Below, piece by piece: positions 18,690 through 29,014 of a DNA stretch of 64,000 bases. The translations under genes were made by a program, and so were the position numbers. The first letter of the stretch is position 1. Every line of letters starts with the position of its first letter. The notes beneath the pieces were generated by a model. That model saw nothing but the letters and a program-made list of their open reading frames with translations. It was not told the DNA's origin and made no database searches. Origin of the DNA: AP-15 sp963795485 (GTDB lineage Bacteria > Pseudomonadota > Alphaproteobacteria > ATCC43930 > CGMCC-115725); assembly GCA_963795485.1 (NCBI GenBank), contig CAWCIL010000008.1, forward strand, positions 1,364,001 through 1,428,000, written 5' to 3'.

Positions 18690-19211
18690 CTAAAAGCTCG
18701 CGGCGCCGCGGGCGATCGCGACGGCGCCGGTGCGCGAGATTTCGGCGAGCCCCAGCGGTTCCATCAATGCGATAAAGGCGTTCAGCTTCTCGGCCGAGCC
18801 GGTCATTTCGAAGACGAAGCTGTCGGTCGTCGAATCGACGACGCGGGCGCGGAAGATATCGGCCAACCGCAGCGACTCGATGCGCTGCTCGCCTTTCCCG
18901 GCCACCTTGATCAGCATCATCTCGCGCTCGACGAACGGCCCCTCGTCGGTCAGGTCGTGAATCTCGTGCACCGGCACCAGCCGCGACAATTGCGCCTTGA
19001 TCTGCTCGATGATCATCCGCGTGCCGGAGGTCACGATGGTGATCCGCGACAGCCGGTTGCGGCGATCGATCTCGGCCACGGTCAGGCTTTCGATGTTATA
19101 GCCGCGCCCGGAAAACAGCCCGACGACCCGCGCCAGAATCCCGGGCTCGTTGTCGACCAGCACGGCGATCGTGTGGCGTTCGATGTCAGGCACAGCGTTA
19201 TCCGCAGTCAT
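18690..19211 (-). CDS. ilvN: Acetolactate synthase small (regulatory) subunit
   Basis: This 173-residue subunit gives acetolactate synthase its valine feedback and full activity. The N-terminal ACT domain is clear (HTIAVLVDNEPGILARVVGL, GRGYNIESLTV). The C-terminal domain (about 85-173) has the MLIKV and FEMTGSAEKL segments. ATG 19211 is preferred over upstream in-frame starts, because sequence beyond it belongs to a repeat element whose edge supplies the GGAATGAC around this start codon. Confidence 0.95.
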   Translation of the reverse strand: MTADNAVPDIERHTIAVLVDNEPGILARVVGLFSGRGYNIESLTVAEIDRRNRLSRITIVTSGTRMIIEQIKAQLSRLVPVHEIHDLTDEGPFVEREMMLIKVAGKGEQRIESLRLADIFRARVVDSTTDSFVFEMTGSAEKLNAFIALMEPLGLAEISRTGAVAIARGAASF

Positions 19212-19348
19212 TCCGGGGCGCCGCATAGCGGCGAGCCCGGAACGCATGAACACAGTCCCGACCGATACCGCACCATCGATTGCACGCTATCGTGGAGGCC
19301 GGTGTCCATAGGTTCCGGACACGGCCCGATGGGCCGTTCCGGAATGAC
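19207..19348. repeat. 142-bp repeat-like element with 10-bp terminal inverted repeats
   Basis: GTCATTCCGG at 19207-19216 and CCGGAATGAC at 19339-19348 are perfect inverted repeats. Inside lies an internal stem around GGCCCGATGGGCC. It fills the ilvB-ilvN intergenic gap. Its left edge contains the ilvN start codon, read on the minus strand as CCGGAATGAC. Confidence 0.6.
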
Positions 19349-19379
19349 GGTCATTCTCTGGTCCATCGACGATCCATGC

Positions 19380-21140
19380 CTAGACCAGCACCATACCCTC
19401 TTCGGAGACCGGCTTTTCGGCTTCGTCGTCGGGGCCGAGCAGCATCTCGTTGTGCGCGGCACCCGAGGGGATCATCGGAAAGCAGTTCTCAGCCTGGTCG
19501 ACGGCGACATCGAGGATCACCGCACCTGGCTCGGCCAGCATCCAGGCGATCGCCTCCTCGATCTTGGCCGGGTTCTCCACCCGCGCCCCGGCGGCGCCGA
19601 AGGCCTCGGCCAATTTGACGAAATCCGGAAGGGCTGCGGTATAGCTTTCGGAATAGCGGCCGCCATGCAGCAATTCCTGCCACTGCCGCACCATGCCCAT
19701 ATACTGATTGTTCAAGATGAATACTTTGACCGGGAGCCGGTATTGGGCAACGGTCGACATTTCCTGAATGTTCATCAGGATCGAGGCTTCGCCGGCGATG
19801 TCGATGACCAGCGCCTCCGGATGGGCGATCTGCACCCCGACCGCAGCGGGCAGGCCGTAGCCCATCGTGCCGAGCCCGCCCGAGGTCATCCAATGACCGG
19901 GCTCCTCGAACTTCATGAACTGCGCCGCCCACATCTGATGCTGGCCGACCTCGGTGGTGACGTAGAGGTCATGGCCGCGGGTCTGCGCATAGAGCCGTTC
20001 GAGCGCATATTGCGGCTTGATCAGGTCGCGCCGACTGCGATCGTAGCGCAGGCAGTCGCGGCTGCGCCATGCCTCGATCGTGCGCCACCATTCCGCGCGC
20101 GCAGCGCCGAGGCCGGGCGAGGCTTTCGTCTGGGCCGCGAGCAGCGCCGACATCGCCTCACCGGCGTCGCCGATGATCGGCAGGTCGACGCGCACGTTCT
20201 TGTTGATCGAGGACGGGTCGATGTCGATGTGGATCTTTTTCGAGCTTGGCGAAAACGCGTTCAGGCGCCCGGTCACCCGGTCGTCGAAGCGCGCACCGAC
20301 CGCGATCATCAGGTCGCAGCCATGCATCGCCAAATTCGCCTCGTAGGTGCCGTGCATGCCGACCATGCCGAGAAAATGCGGGTCGCTCGCCGGCAATGCG
20401 CCGAGCCCCATCAAGGTGAGCGTGCAGGGCGCGTCGGTCGCCCGCACCAGTTCGGTAAAGCGGGCGCAGGCCTCGGGTCCGGAATTGATCAGGCCACCGC
20501 CGCCGTAGAACAGCGGCCGTTTCGCCGCGGCGATCATCTCCGCCGCTTGCGCGATCCGCGCCGGATCGGGGACCAGCTGCGGGCGATAGCTCTTGTGGCG
20601 CGCGTCCTGCGCCTCGCTGTAGGGGCCGAGCGCAAACAGGACGTCCTTGGGCAGATCGACGACCACCGGCCCCGGACGTCCGCTTCTGGCGACGTAAAAC
20701 GCCTCGTGCAGCGTGCGCGCCAGCTCGCGCACGTCCTTGACCAGATAGTTGTGCTTGGTGCAGGGCCGGGTGATGCCGGTGGTGTCGGCCTCCTGAAACG
20801 CGTCGTTGCCTATCAGATGGGTCGGCACCTGTCCGGTCAGGCACACGACCGGCACCGAATCCATCAGCGCGTCGGTGAGCCCAGTGACCGCGTTGGTCGC
20901 ACCGGGGCCGCTCGTCACCAGCACGACGCCGACCCGGCCGGTCGAGCGTGCGTAGCCCTCGGCGGCATGCACGGCACCACCTTCCTGACGCACCAAGATG
21001 TGCCGCAGAGCGTTCTGCTTGTGGAGCGAGTCGTAAATCGGCAACACCGCGCCGCCCGGATAGCCGAACACGACATCGACGCCCTGGTCGACCAGTGCTT
21101 TGATGACGATATCCGCTCCACTGATCGGCTCGGCCGACAT
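19380..21140 (-). CDS. ilvB: Acetolactate synthase large (catalytic) subunit
   Basis: This ThDP- and FAD-dependent enzyme makes acetolactate or acetohydroxybutyrate, the first committed step to Val, Leu and Ile. The start at 21140 follows GGGAG and gives 586 residues. Visible are the N-terminal FGYPGGAVLPIYDSL with the catalytic ThDP Glu region (VRQEGGAVHAAEGYAR), the central domain (DIDPSSINKN), and the ThDP motif beginning GEASILMN and ending near NNQYMGMVRQWQ. An upstream in-frame extension to 21218 lacks natural character. It heads the leftward ilv cluster. Confidence 0.95.
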   Translation of the reverse strand: MSAEPISGADIVIKALVDQGVDVVFGYPGGAVLPIYDSLHKQNALRHILVRQEGGAVHAAEGYARSTGRVGVVLVTSGPGATNAVTGLTDALMDSVPVVCLTGQVPTHLIGNDAFQEADTTGITRPCTKHNYLVKDVRELARTLHEAFYVARSGRPGPVVVDLPKDVLFALGPYSEAQDARHKSYRPQLVPDPARIAQAAEMIAAAKRPLFYGGGGLINSGPEACARFTELVRATDAPCTLTLMGLGALPASDPHFLGMVGMHGTYEANLAMHGCDLMIAVGARFDDRVTGRLNAFSPSSKKIHIDIDPSSINKNVRVDLPIIGDAGEAMSALLAAQTKASPGLGAARAEWWRTIEAWRSRDCLRYDRSRRDLIKPQYALERLYAQTRGHDLYVTTEVGQHQMWAAQFMKFEEPGHWMTSGGLGTMGYGLPAAVGVQIAHPEALVIDIAGEASILMNIQEMSTVAQYRLPVKVFILNNQYMGMVRQWQELLHGGRYSESYTAALPDFVKLAEAFGAAGARVENPAKIEEAIAWMLAEPGAVILDVAVDQAENCFPMIPSGAAHNEMLLGPDDEAEKPVSEEGMVLV

Positions 21141-21227
21141 AACCAGCTCCCTAGTCGATAAACCCGCCATATCGAGGTAGCGCCGTCGAGCGGCGTCGCC
21201 CTCAAGCGGGGCCGGCAACCTAATCAG

Positions 21228-22170
21228 CTATGCGAGGCCGGTCAACAAAAACCCATCAATAAACTGGCGTGAGCGCCGCAACAAACTTTCCGAAAATTGC
21301 TCATCGAGGGTCAGATCCGCAGTCAGCTGATGACGGAACCAGGTCATCTGCCGTTTTGCGTAGCGGCGCGTCGCGCGCTGCCCGGCGGCAACCGCTGCGG
21401 CGAGCGGGCTCTCGCCGCGAAGATGGCCGATCAGCTCAGGGAGTCCTACCGCCTTCATCGCCGGCAGATCGGGATCGAGCCCGCGGTCGGCGAGCGCCGC
21501 CGCCTCAGCCAGCGCGCCGCGCTCGACCATCGCGGCAAAACGCGCGTTGCAGGCGACGTAGAGCGATGCACGCGGCGGCATCAGCAGGATCGTCGCAAAG
21601 CAATAGGGAGGATCGGGATATGCCCGGTCATACCAGGCGCCGATCGGCAGCCCGGTCGCGCGCACGACTGCATAGGCGCGCATCAATCGCTGCAGAGTCT
21701 CCAGCAGCGAGCCGCCCGGCGGCCTCGGGATCGAGCGCCGAGAGGCGCTCGCGCAAACCCGCCCCGCCGAGCGCCCGGTGAAGGATTGCCGCCTCGGTGC
21801 GAAACTCCTCGGAGATTTCCGGAAAGGGCGCCAGGCCGCAGGTCAGCGCGCGAAGATAGAGACCGGTGCCGCCGACCACGATCGGCAGCCGGCCGGCTTC
21901 GGTCGCCGCCGCAATCTCGGTGAGCGCGCGCTCGCGCCAGCTTCCGGCCGAGCCCCGCTCTTCCGGGTCGAGAACGCCGTAAAGGCGATGCGGCGCGCGT
22001 GCGCAGGCCTCAGCATCGGGCCGCGCCGTCAGGATCGCCAGATCGCGATAGACTTGCAGCGCATCGCCATTGATGACGACCCCGCCGACATGCACCGCCA
22101 GCTCGACCGCCAGCGTCGATTTGCCGCTCGCCGTCGGCCCGGCGACGATCAGCACCGGGGGCTTGTGCAC
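21228..22170 (-). CDS. miaA: tRNA dimethylallyltransferase (one frameshift)
   Basis: MiaA adds a dimethylallyl group to A37 of tRNAs reading UNN codons. The N-terminal part has the P loop VAGPTASGKSTLAVELA, INGDALQVYRDLAILTARP and VGGTGLYLRALTCGLAP. After a shift near 21697-21702 the other frame continues LQRLMRAYAVVRATG, then ASLYVACNARFAAMVERGAL and RRYAKRQMTWFRHQ. Removing one base gives 313 residues, the normal size. The start is GTG 22170. It diverges from serB, with 30 bases between. Confidence 0.92.
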
Positions 22171-22200
22171 CGGTGGCAGGCCGGCGTAGGAGCGTCGTGC

Positions 22201-23082
22201 ATGAGCCTCGTCGCCACCCTGATCGCCGCCGGGAGCGCCCGGAGCTTGCTTCCGGGCATCGCCGGTGCGTTCGCCGAGGCGCTGCCCGGCTGCGCGGGGC
22301 CGCTGTGGCTCGCCGACGAGGCGTGCGACCTGGTGTTCGACGGTAACGAGCCCGCCGCTGCCGAGATGACCGCGCGCCGGGCGATCGGCGATGCCGCCGT
22401 CGATGTCGTTGTGCAGCCGGCGGGGCAACGGCAAAAGCGGCTGCTCGTGGCCGACATGGAATCGACGATCATCGAAAACGAGATGCTCGACGAGCTCGCG
22501 GACTTCCTCGGGCTGCGGCCGCGGGTCGCCGAAATCACCCGAAGCGCGATGAACGGCGAGATCGACTTCGTCGCGGCCCTGGAACAGCGCGTCGCCCTGC
22601 TCAAGGGCATGCCGGCTGCGGTTCTCGACGAGGCCGCGGGACGCATCCGACCGATGCCGGGCGCGCGCTCCCTGGTCGAGACGATGCGCCGCCGCGGGGC
22701 CGCGACCGCGCTGGTCAGCGGCGGCTTCACCGTCTTCGCCGCGCCGGTCGCGGCGGCACTCGGCTTCGATCATGTCGTCGCCAATCATCTCGACATCGCC
22801 GCCGGCCGCATCGCCGGCACCGTGCGCCGGCCGATTGTAACCCGAGAGACCAAACGCGACACGCTCTTCCGCCTCGCGACGGAGCGGAATGTGCCGCTCG
22901 CCCAGACGATCGCCGTCGGCGACGGCGCCAACGATTTGCCGATGCTCGCCGCAGCCGGGCTCGGCATCGCTTTTCGCGCCAAACCGGCGGTCGTCGCCGC
23001 CGCACGCTGTCATGTGGACCACGCCGATCTCACCGCGCTGCTTTACGCGCAAGGCTACCGAAAGGACCAGATCGTCGGCTAG
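22201..23082 (+). CDS. serB: Phosphoserine phosphatase
   Basis: SerB performs the last step of serine synthesis. The 293-residue HAD enzyme has motif I ADMESTIIENEMLDELADF with nucleophile Asp85, motif II ALVSGGFTVFAAPVA, and motif III with GDGANDLPMLAAAGLGIAF. Motif I reads D-x-E, where most HAD phosphatases have D-x-D, so the general acid/base is Glu87. I read this as a tolerated variant because every other motif is intact. Start ATG 22201. Its TAG stop coincides with the edge of a small TA-flanked element. Confidence 0.93.
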   Translation: MSLVATLIAAGSARSLLPGIAGAFAEALPGCAGPLWLADEACDLVFDGNEPAAAEMTARRAIGDAAVDVVVQPAGQRQKRLLVADMESTIIENEMLDELADFLGLRPRVAEITRSAMNGEIDFVAALEQRVALLKGMPAAVLDEAAGRIRPMPGARSLVETMRRRGAATALVSGGFTVFAAPVAAALGFDHVVANHLDIAAGRIAGTVRRPIVTRETKRDTLFRLATERNVPLAQTIAVGDGANDLPMLAAAGLGIAFRAKPAVVAAARCHVDHADLTALLYAQGYRKDQIVG

Positions 23083-23180
23083 AGCGGTATCCGATCAGAT
23101 CGAACCGCCAGTTCCCCTGGGATCATTGCGAGCCCACCGGTCGGCGCAATGACCTCCTGCAGCTTGGCCGAAATCTGCTC
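23082..23180. mobile_element. Short TA-flanked element with imperfect terminal inverted repeats (MITE-like)
   Basis: The 99-bp segment begins in CTAGAGC (23079-23085) and ends in GCTCTAG (23177-23183), so a TA (23080-23081 and 23181-23182) flanks each side. Beyond the 7 perfect bases the ends match imperfectly, GGTATCCGAT against AGATTTCGGC. The IS630 element at 46091 starts the same way (TA-GAGCATGATCC). It has no coding capacity. The left TA is part of the serB stop codon. Confidence 0.5.
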
Positions 23181-23221
23181 TAGCCGAAATCCGCTCGAAT
23201 GGAAAATTATTGGGCATCTCT

Positions 23222-24401
23222 ATGGCGTTCTTCCGCAACCGGACAGTAAACCTTCTGAACTTACATTATGGGATTCATTGCATCGCGCTGACCGGCGGCG
23301 GTGCGTTTTTTCTCATATATCTTCTGAAGTCTGGGGTTTCGCTGCCGGGCGCTCTTGTCTCGCTGGCGCTGATCCTGCTCGGGCGTTTGATCATTCGCCC
23401 GCTCGTCGTTCGGAGCGCGATACGGCACGGCTTGCGCGCAATGGTGGTCGTCGGAACCCTGCTCAGCGCCGCGCAATATCCGTTTCTGGCCGAGGTGCAT
23501 GGCGTCGGCATCCCTTTGGCGATGCTGGTTGCCGTCGCGGCCGTCGGCGACACGGTCTATTGGACGACGTATCACGCGTACTTCGCGGCACTCGGCGACG
23601 ATGAGCTGCGCGGTCATCAGGTCGGCGTGCGCGAGGCGATCGCTGCCATTGTCGGCGTCGCGAGCCCGGTTGCGACCGGTTGGATGCTCGTCGCCTTCGG
23701 GCCGCGCGTCGCGTTCGGCGTAATATCGATCATCGCAGCGCTCGCGGCTCTGCCGCTGCTGTGGGCCCCGGACGTCAAGGTGGCGCCGCGCGCCGTCGGC
23801 GCGCTCAGGGCTGCGCTGCCCGGCATTCTGCTGTTTATGGCGGACGGATGGACCGCCGCGGGTTTCGTGTTCGTGTGGCAGATCGCGCTGTTCGTTTCGC
23901 TCGACCGGAACCTCCTCGCCTACGGGGGAGCGCTGGCCGTTGCGGCACTCGCCGGCGCGGTCGGCGGCCTCACTCTCGGGCGGCACATCGACGCCGGCCA
24001 CGGCGGGCGGGCGGTTTGGTACGCGTTCGTCACCTTTGGACTGGTCGTCGTGTTGCGCGCCGCCGCGGTGGGCCATGCGGCGATCGCCGTCGCGGCAACG
24101 GCACTCGGAGGTTTTGCCGGGTGCCTTTACATACCCACGCTGATGACGGCGGTGTACACGCTGGCCAAGCGCTCTCCGTGCACGCTTCGCTTCCACGTCG
24201 CGACCGAGGGCGGCTGGGACGTGGGTGGCGCGTCGGGTCTTCTTGCCGCGGCGTTGGCCATCAGCCTCGGCATGCCATTGTCGGTCGGCGTTCTTCTGGC
24301 GCTGCGCGGGTGTCGCGGCAACCATCATCATGTTGCGTCGCTATTACGCGAGCGTCTTGGCGACCGCAGCCCTGGTCGAGCCGGAACGTACCACAGCCTG
24401 A
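23222..24401 (+). CDS. MFS-type transporter (one frameshift near the 3' end)
   Basis: A hydrophobic protein with about 11-12 membrane helices starts MAFFRNRTVNLLNLHYGI. Its cytoplasmic loops are basic (LLGRLIIRPLVVRSAIRHGLRA). A Tyr/His-rich motif, TVYWTTYHAYFAALGDDELRG, marks a distinct group of MFS proteins without clear substrate assignment. The frame shifts near 24309 (CTGCGCGGG reads correctly as CTCGCGGG). The repaired tail VAATIIMLRRYYASVLATA ends at TGA 24399-24401, giving 392 residues. It is convergent with degP. Confidence 0.78.
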
Positions 24402-24436
24402 GGCGGCAGCGTCCGGGGGGCGGCTCGCCCCCTCAG

Positions 24437-25963
24437 TCAACTTTGGTCGATGCGCAGCGCGACAAAGCGAAGATCGCCTTGCCGCTCGACCAGCAGCAGG
24501 ATCGATTTACGCCCGGCTTTTTTCTCCGTGTCGATCCGGCTGCTGACTTCCTGGGGGCTCTTCACCTCCTGCTGCGCCGCCTCCATGATCACGTCGCCCG
24601 GTCGCACGCCCTTGTCGGCCGCCGAGCTGTTTTGGGCGACCTCGACCACGACCACGCCCTTGGCGTCGTCGGCGAGGGAAAACTTGTCCTTGAGCTCCGG
24701 GGTAATGCCGGAGAGCGTCAGCCCCAGCGCCTTGACCCGGCCGGCCGGGTTGTCGCCGGTTTTCTTGGATGGCGGCTGCGCGCTCGCCAACTGCTGATCG
24801 CTCTCCTTCAGCTTCCCGACCTTGACCTCGACCGTGGTCTCGGCCCGTTTGCGCCAGAGGGTCACGGCCACAGTCTTGTCGACCGGGGTCTCGGCCACCA
24901 GCCGTGGCAGACGCCGCATGTCGCTGACATCCTTGCCGTTGAAGGTCAGCACCACGTCACCGGGCTCGATCCCGGCGACCTGCGCCGGCCCCTTGTCTGT
25001 GACGCTGGCGACCAGCGCGCCCTTCGCCGTGTCGAGCCCGAGGCTTTCGGCGATCTCGTCGGTCACCGCCTGGATGCGCACGCCGAGCCAGCCGCGGTGC
25101 ACGGTGTGGTCCTTCTCGTTCTTCAGCTCGGAAACGACATCCTCGGCCAATGCCGAGGGGATCGCAAAGCCGATCCCGATCGAGCCGCCGGAGGGCGAAT
25201 AGATCGCGGTGTTGATGCCGATGACCCGGCCGTCCATGTCGAACATCGGTCCGCCCGAGTTGCCGCGGTTGATCGGCGCGTCTGTCTGCAGAAAGTCGTC
25301 GTAGGGGCCCGAATTGATGTCGCGCTGGCGGGCCGACAAGATGCCGGCGGTGACGCTGCCGCCGAGCCCGAACGGGTTGCCGATCGCCAGCACCCAGTCG
25401 CCGACGCGGGCGGCGTCGCTGTTGCCCCAGACCGCGGCGGTCAGCGGCTTGTGCGCCTTGACCTTCAACAGCGCGATGTCGGTCTTGGTGTCGCGGCCGA
25501 CCACCGTCGCCTTAAGGTTGGTGTTGTCGTGCAGGATCACGGTGATCTGGTCGGCATCGGCGATGACATGGTTGTTGGTGACGATGTAGCCGGCCGGGTC
25601 GATGATGAAGCCGGAACCGAGCGAGGTCGCCTTGCGCGGCTCGAGGTCGGGCTGGTCCCCCTTGGGCAGGCCGTGCTCGAGAAAGTCGTGAAAGAATTTT
25701 TCAAACGGCGAGCCCGGCGGAAATTGCGGCATGTTGGGCGTGGCTTCGTCGCCGGCGGCGGGCTTCAAGGTCTGCGTCGTCGAGATGTTGACCACCGAGG
25801 GCAACAGCCTGGCGGCCAGATCGGCAAAGCTGTCGGGGGCGCCCCGGGCCATGGCCGGGCCGGTCGCGACGCGTCGGACAGCGATCAAGAGGGCGGCGAA
25901 TGCAGCGGCCGCCATGCGGCGCACCAGAGTCGGGGGGCGGGACGGCACCGATCGGCTCCTCAT
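24437..25963 (-). CDS. degP: DegP/HtrA-family periplasmic serine protease (Do)
   Basis: The protease degrades misfolded envelope proteins. ATG 25963 gives 508 residues: signal/anchor region (about 16-30), trypsin-like domain with catalytic His132 (TNNHVIADAD), Asp162 (KTDIALLKV) and Ser236 (NRGNSGGPM), PDZ1 (about 255-360) and PDZ2 (about 400-500, VRPGDVIMEAAQQEV). The gene lies downstream of hflK-hflC-DUF2065, the arrangement typical of alphaproteobacteria. The gap to DUF2065 is filled by the G tract, so the upstream regulatory region cannot be trusted. Confidence 0.95.
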   Translation of the reverse strand: MRSRSVPSRPPTLVRRMAAAAFAALLIAVRRVATGPAMARGAPDSFADLAARLLPSVVNISTTQTLKPAAGDEATPNMPQFPPGSPFEKFFHDFLEHGLPKGDQPDLEPRKATSLGSGFIIDPAGYIVTNNHVIADADQITVILHDNTNLKATVVGRDTKTDIALLKVKAHKPLTAAVWGNSDAARVGDWVLAIGNPFGLGGSVTAGILSARQRDINSGPYDDFLQTDAPINRGNSGGPMFDMDGRVIGINTAIYSPSGGSIGIGFAIPSALAEDVVSELKNEKDHTVHRGWLGVRIQAVTDEIAESLGLDTAKGALVASVTDKGPAQVAGIEPGDVVLTFNGKDVSDMRRLPRLVAETPVDKTVAVTLWRKRAETTVEVKVGKLKESDQQLASAQPPSKKTGDNPAGRVKALGLTLSGITPELKDKFSLADDAKGVVVVEVAQNSSAADKGVRPGDVIMEAAQQEVKSPQEVSSRIDTEKKAGRKSILLLVERQGDLRFVALRIDQS

Positions 25964-26100
25964 CCTGGACCCCGCTCGTCCGGTTCGGACCATGGTCCGG
26001 GGTGCAATTCGTGCTTAGGCTCGCGACCGAGATTAGGGGAGAAGCGCCCGCCGAGCCAGCTGGTTTATCGCCGCGCGCCGGTCCGCGCGGGTATCCGCCA

Positions 26101-26515
<415 letters not shown>

Positions 26516-26543
26516 TCCGCCGAGGGTGCGCGAGCAGCGGCGG

Positions 26544-26729
26544 TCAGCGGCGTACCAGCCAGACGAGGGCGACGCCGGCGCAGGCGGCGGCGAGGCCGGC
26601 CATCCGCAACGCTTGCGGCGGCACCGCGACGGCGCGCGCCGCGGCCCGCTTCATGCCTTCCGGGAACAGCGCGTAGAGACACCCTTCTATCACCAGGACG
26701 AGGGCGAACGCAGTCCCGAGATCGCTCAT
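26544..26729 (-). CDS. DUF2065 small membrane protein
   Basis: A 61-residue protein with two membrane helices, MSDLGTAFALVLVIEGCLYALFPEG and a C-terminal AGLAAACAGVALVWLVRR. It matches the DUF2065 family, whose genes commonly sit between hflC and degP in alphaproteobacteria. It begins 25 bases after hflC ends. The function is unknown; context suggests a small partner of the HflKC/FtsH or DegP quality-control system. Confidence 0.85.
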   Translation of the reverse strand: MSDLGTAFALVLVIEGCLYALFPEGMKRAAARAVAVPPQALRMAGLAAACAGVALVWLVRR

Positions 26730-26754
26730 CGCTCCGGGAGCCGCCTCGCCCCGC

Positions 26755-27678
26755 TCACTTCGGAGCGGCTTTCGCCGGCCCCGGCGGCGACCCGGGCCCG
26801 GCAGTCTGGGGTGCGCCGTCGAGATTGTCGAAGAAGCGGAAGAACCTGCCCTGTGGGGTCAGCACAAAGGAGGTGTTGTGACCCTCGAGCGCGTCGCGAT
26901 AGGCCTGCAGCGACCGGTAGAAGGCAAAGAAATTCTTATCCTGATCATAGGCCTTGGCGTAAATCTCGATCGCCTTGGCATCGCCGTCGCCGCGCACCTT
27001 CTGCGCGTCGCGCTGCGCGTCGGCGAGGATCACGGTGCGTTCGCGGTCGGCGTTGGCGCGCACGGTCTTCGCCGCCTGGGCGCCCTCACCGCGGTAGAGG
27101 GCTGCCTGCTGCTGGCGCTCGGAGCGCATGCGGGCGTAGATCGCCTCGCTGTTCTGCGACGGCAGATCGGCGCGGCGGATGCGCACGTCGACGACATCGA
27201 TGCCAAAGGATTTCGCCTCGCCGGCGACCGCGTCGCGGATCTCGCGCATGATTGCCGCCCGTTCTGGCGACAGCAATGCCGACAAGGTCACATTGCCGAT
27301 GACCTGCCGCAAGCTGCCGCTGACCAGCGCGCCCAGCCGCGCCCGCACGATCGGTTCCGAGAAGACGGTCTGATAGAACAGCAGCGGGTTGGTGATGCGG
27401 TAGCGCGCGTAGGTGTCGACGATCAGCCGCTTCTGGTCGGCGCCGATGACCTCCTCGGGCGGCGGCTCGAAATCGAGCAGGCGCTTGTCGTAGATCATCA
27501 CGTTCTGAATGAACGGCTTCTTGACCCATAGCCCTGGCGTGCGAATCACCCGCAGGGGCTGGCCGAACTGGAGCACCAGCGCCTGCTCGGTCTGATCGAC
27601 GATGAACAGCGAGCTCATCGCGAAGATGCCGGCGACGACAAGCACCGCGGCGACGGCAAAGAGAGCCCGCCGGCTCAT
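26755..27678 (-). CDS. hflC: HflC, FtsH protease modulator
   Basis: HflC and HflK form a membrane-embedded prohibitin-like cage around FtsH. The 307-residue product has an N-terminal membrane segment (RALFAVAAVLVVAGIFAMSS) and the SPFH domain (about 25-200, with VDQTEQALVLQFGQP and VDTYARYRITNPLLFYQTV). The long helical region (about 160-260) has SERQQQAALYRGEGAQAAK. It follows hflK by 90 bases. Confidence 0.95.
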   Translation of the reverse strand: MSRRALFAVAAVLVVAGIFAMSSLFIVDQTEQALVLQFGQPLRVIRTPGLWVKKPFIQNVMIYDKRLLDFEPPPEEVIGADQKRLIVDTYARYRITNPLLFYQTVFSEPIVRARLGALVSGSLRQVIGNVTLSALLSPERAAIMREIRDAVAGEAKSFGIDVVDVRIRRADLPSQNSEAIYARMRSERQQQAALYRGEGAQAAKTVRANADRERTVILADAQRDAQKVRGDGDAKAIEIYAKAYDQDKNFFAFYRSLQAYRDALEGHNTSFVLTPQGRFFRFFDNLDGAPQTAGPGSPPGPAKAAPK

Positions 27679-27768
27679 CGCGCGGTCCTCATCGCGCGGC
27701 CCTCATCGGGGCGGCCCCATCGGACGGTTGTTCATTGCCAGCCCGTCGGTCATTACCGCGCGCTGCCA

Positions 27769-29014
27769 TTATTGCGCGCTCGTCGACGGCAGCCCCGGGA
27801 TCGTAGCGTCCGACGGCTGGGGCGGAGGCATTCCGGCGCCTGGGGACGGGTTATCGGGCGCGCCTGGCACGGACGGCGCGCCGGACCTTGCCGCACCACC
27901 GCCCAGGGCCGGCAGCGGTAGATACGGCAGCACGCCGTTCCCGTTTTGCGCGGATTTGTCGATAATCACCTTGTTGCTGTTTTTCAGCACCTGCTCCATG
28001 GTCTCGAGGTAGAGCCGCTCGGTGGTCACGTCCTTGGCCACCTTGAAGGCGTTGTAGACCGAGAGGAAGCGGGAGGCGTCGCCCTGCGCCCGGGCGACCG
28101 TCGCCAGCCGATACGCGGCCGCCTGCTGCTCGATCTGCACCGCGTCGCCGCGCGCGCCGGGGATGATGCCGTTGCGGTAGGTCTCGGCTTCATTGCGCAG
28201 CCGGGCGCGGTCGGCGAGTGCGGCCTGAACGTCGCGATAGGCGTCGATGACCTCTGCGGGCGGGTCAACCCGCTGCAGCTGCAGCTGGGTAACCTCGATC
28301 CCAGCGCCATAGCTGTCGAGGATCGACTGCAGCAGCTTCTGCGTGTCGGCCTCGATCTTGGCGCGCCCTTCGGCCAACGCCTGGGCGATCGGGGTTTCGC
28401 CGATCACCTCGCGCATAGCACTTTCGGCTGCCGATTTGACCGTCAGCCCCGGGTCGCGGATATTGAACAGATAAGATTTCGCATTGTTGATCACCCAAAA
28501 GACCGTGAAGTTGATGTCGACGATGTTCTCGTCGCCGGTCAGCATCAGCGCTTCTTCCGGCACCTGGCGCCCCGATGCCTCGCGGCCGGGCTCGGTCTCG
28601 GCCGAGCGGTAGCCGATCTCGGTGCGGTTGACGCGGGTGACGCTCGGCGTCAGCACCGACTTCGATCGGGTCGGGCAAATGATAATTGAGCCCGGGTTGG
28701 GTGGTGCGGTTGTAGGCGCCGAAGCGCAGCACGATCCCGACTTGGTCGGGCTCGACCCGGTAGAAGCCGCTGGCCAGCCAGATCACCAGGATCGCGATCA
28801 GGACGATGGCGATCCCGGCGCCGGTGCCGAACCCGCCGGGCAGGATGCGGCGGAAGCGGTCCTGGCCGCGCCGCAGCAATTCCTCGAAATCGGGGGGATA
28901 GGGGCCGCGGCGTGGGCCGGACCCACCGCCGCTGTTGCGGGGGCCACCGCCCCACGGGCCGCCGCCGCGGGGGCCGCCACCCCACGGGCCGCCGCCCTGA
29001 CTTAGCCAGAACAT
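27769..29014 (-). CDS. hflK: HflK, FtsH protease modulator (one frameshift)
   Basis: The start ATG 29014 opens a Gly/Pro/Trp-rich leader (MFWLSQGGGPWGGG) typical of HflK. A membrane helix (AGIAIVLIAILVIWLASGFY) and the SPFH domain beginning RVEPDQVGIVLRFGAY follow. The frame shifts near 28660: on the minus strand ATCGAAGTCGGTG reads correctly as ATC GAG TCG GTG, restoring PIESVLTPSVTRVN. The repaired protein is 414 residues, with a helical tail (AVQIEQQAAAYRLATVARAQ) and a Pro-rich C-terminus. First gene of hflK-hflC-DUF2065-degP. Confidence 0.93.
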
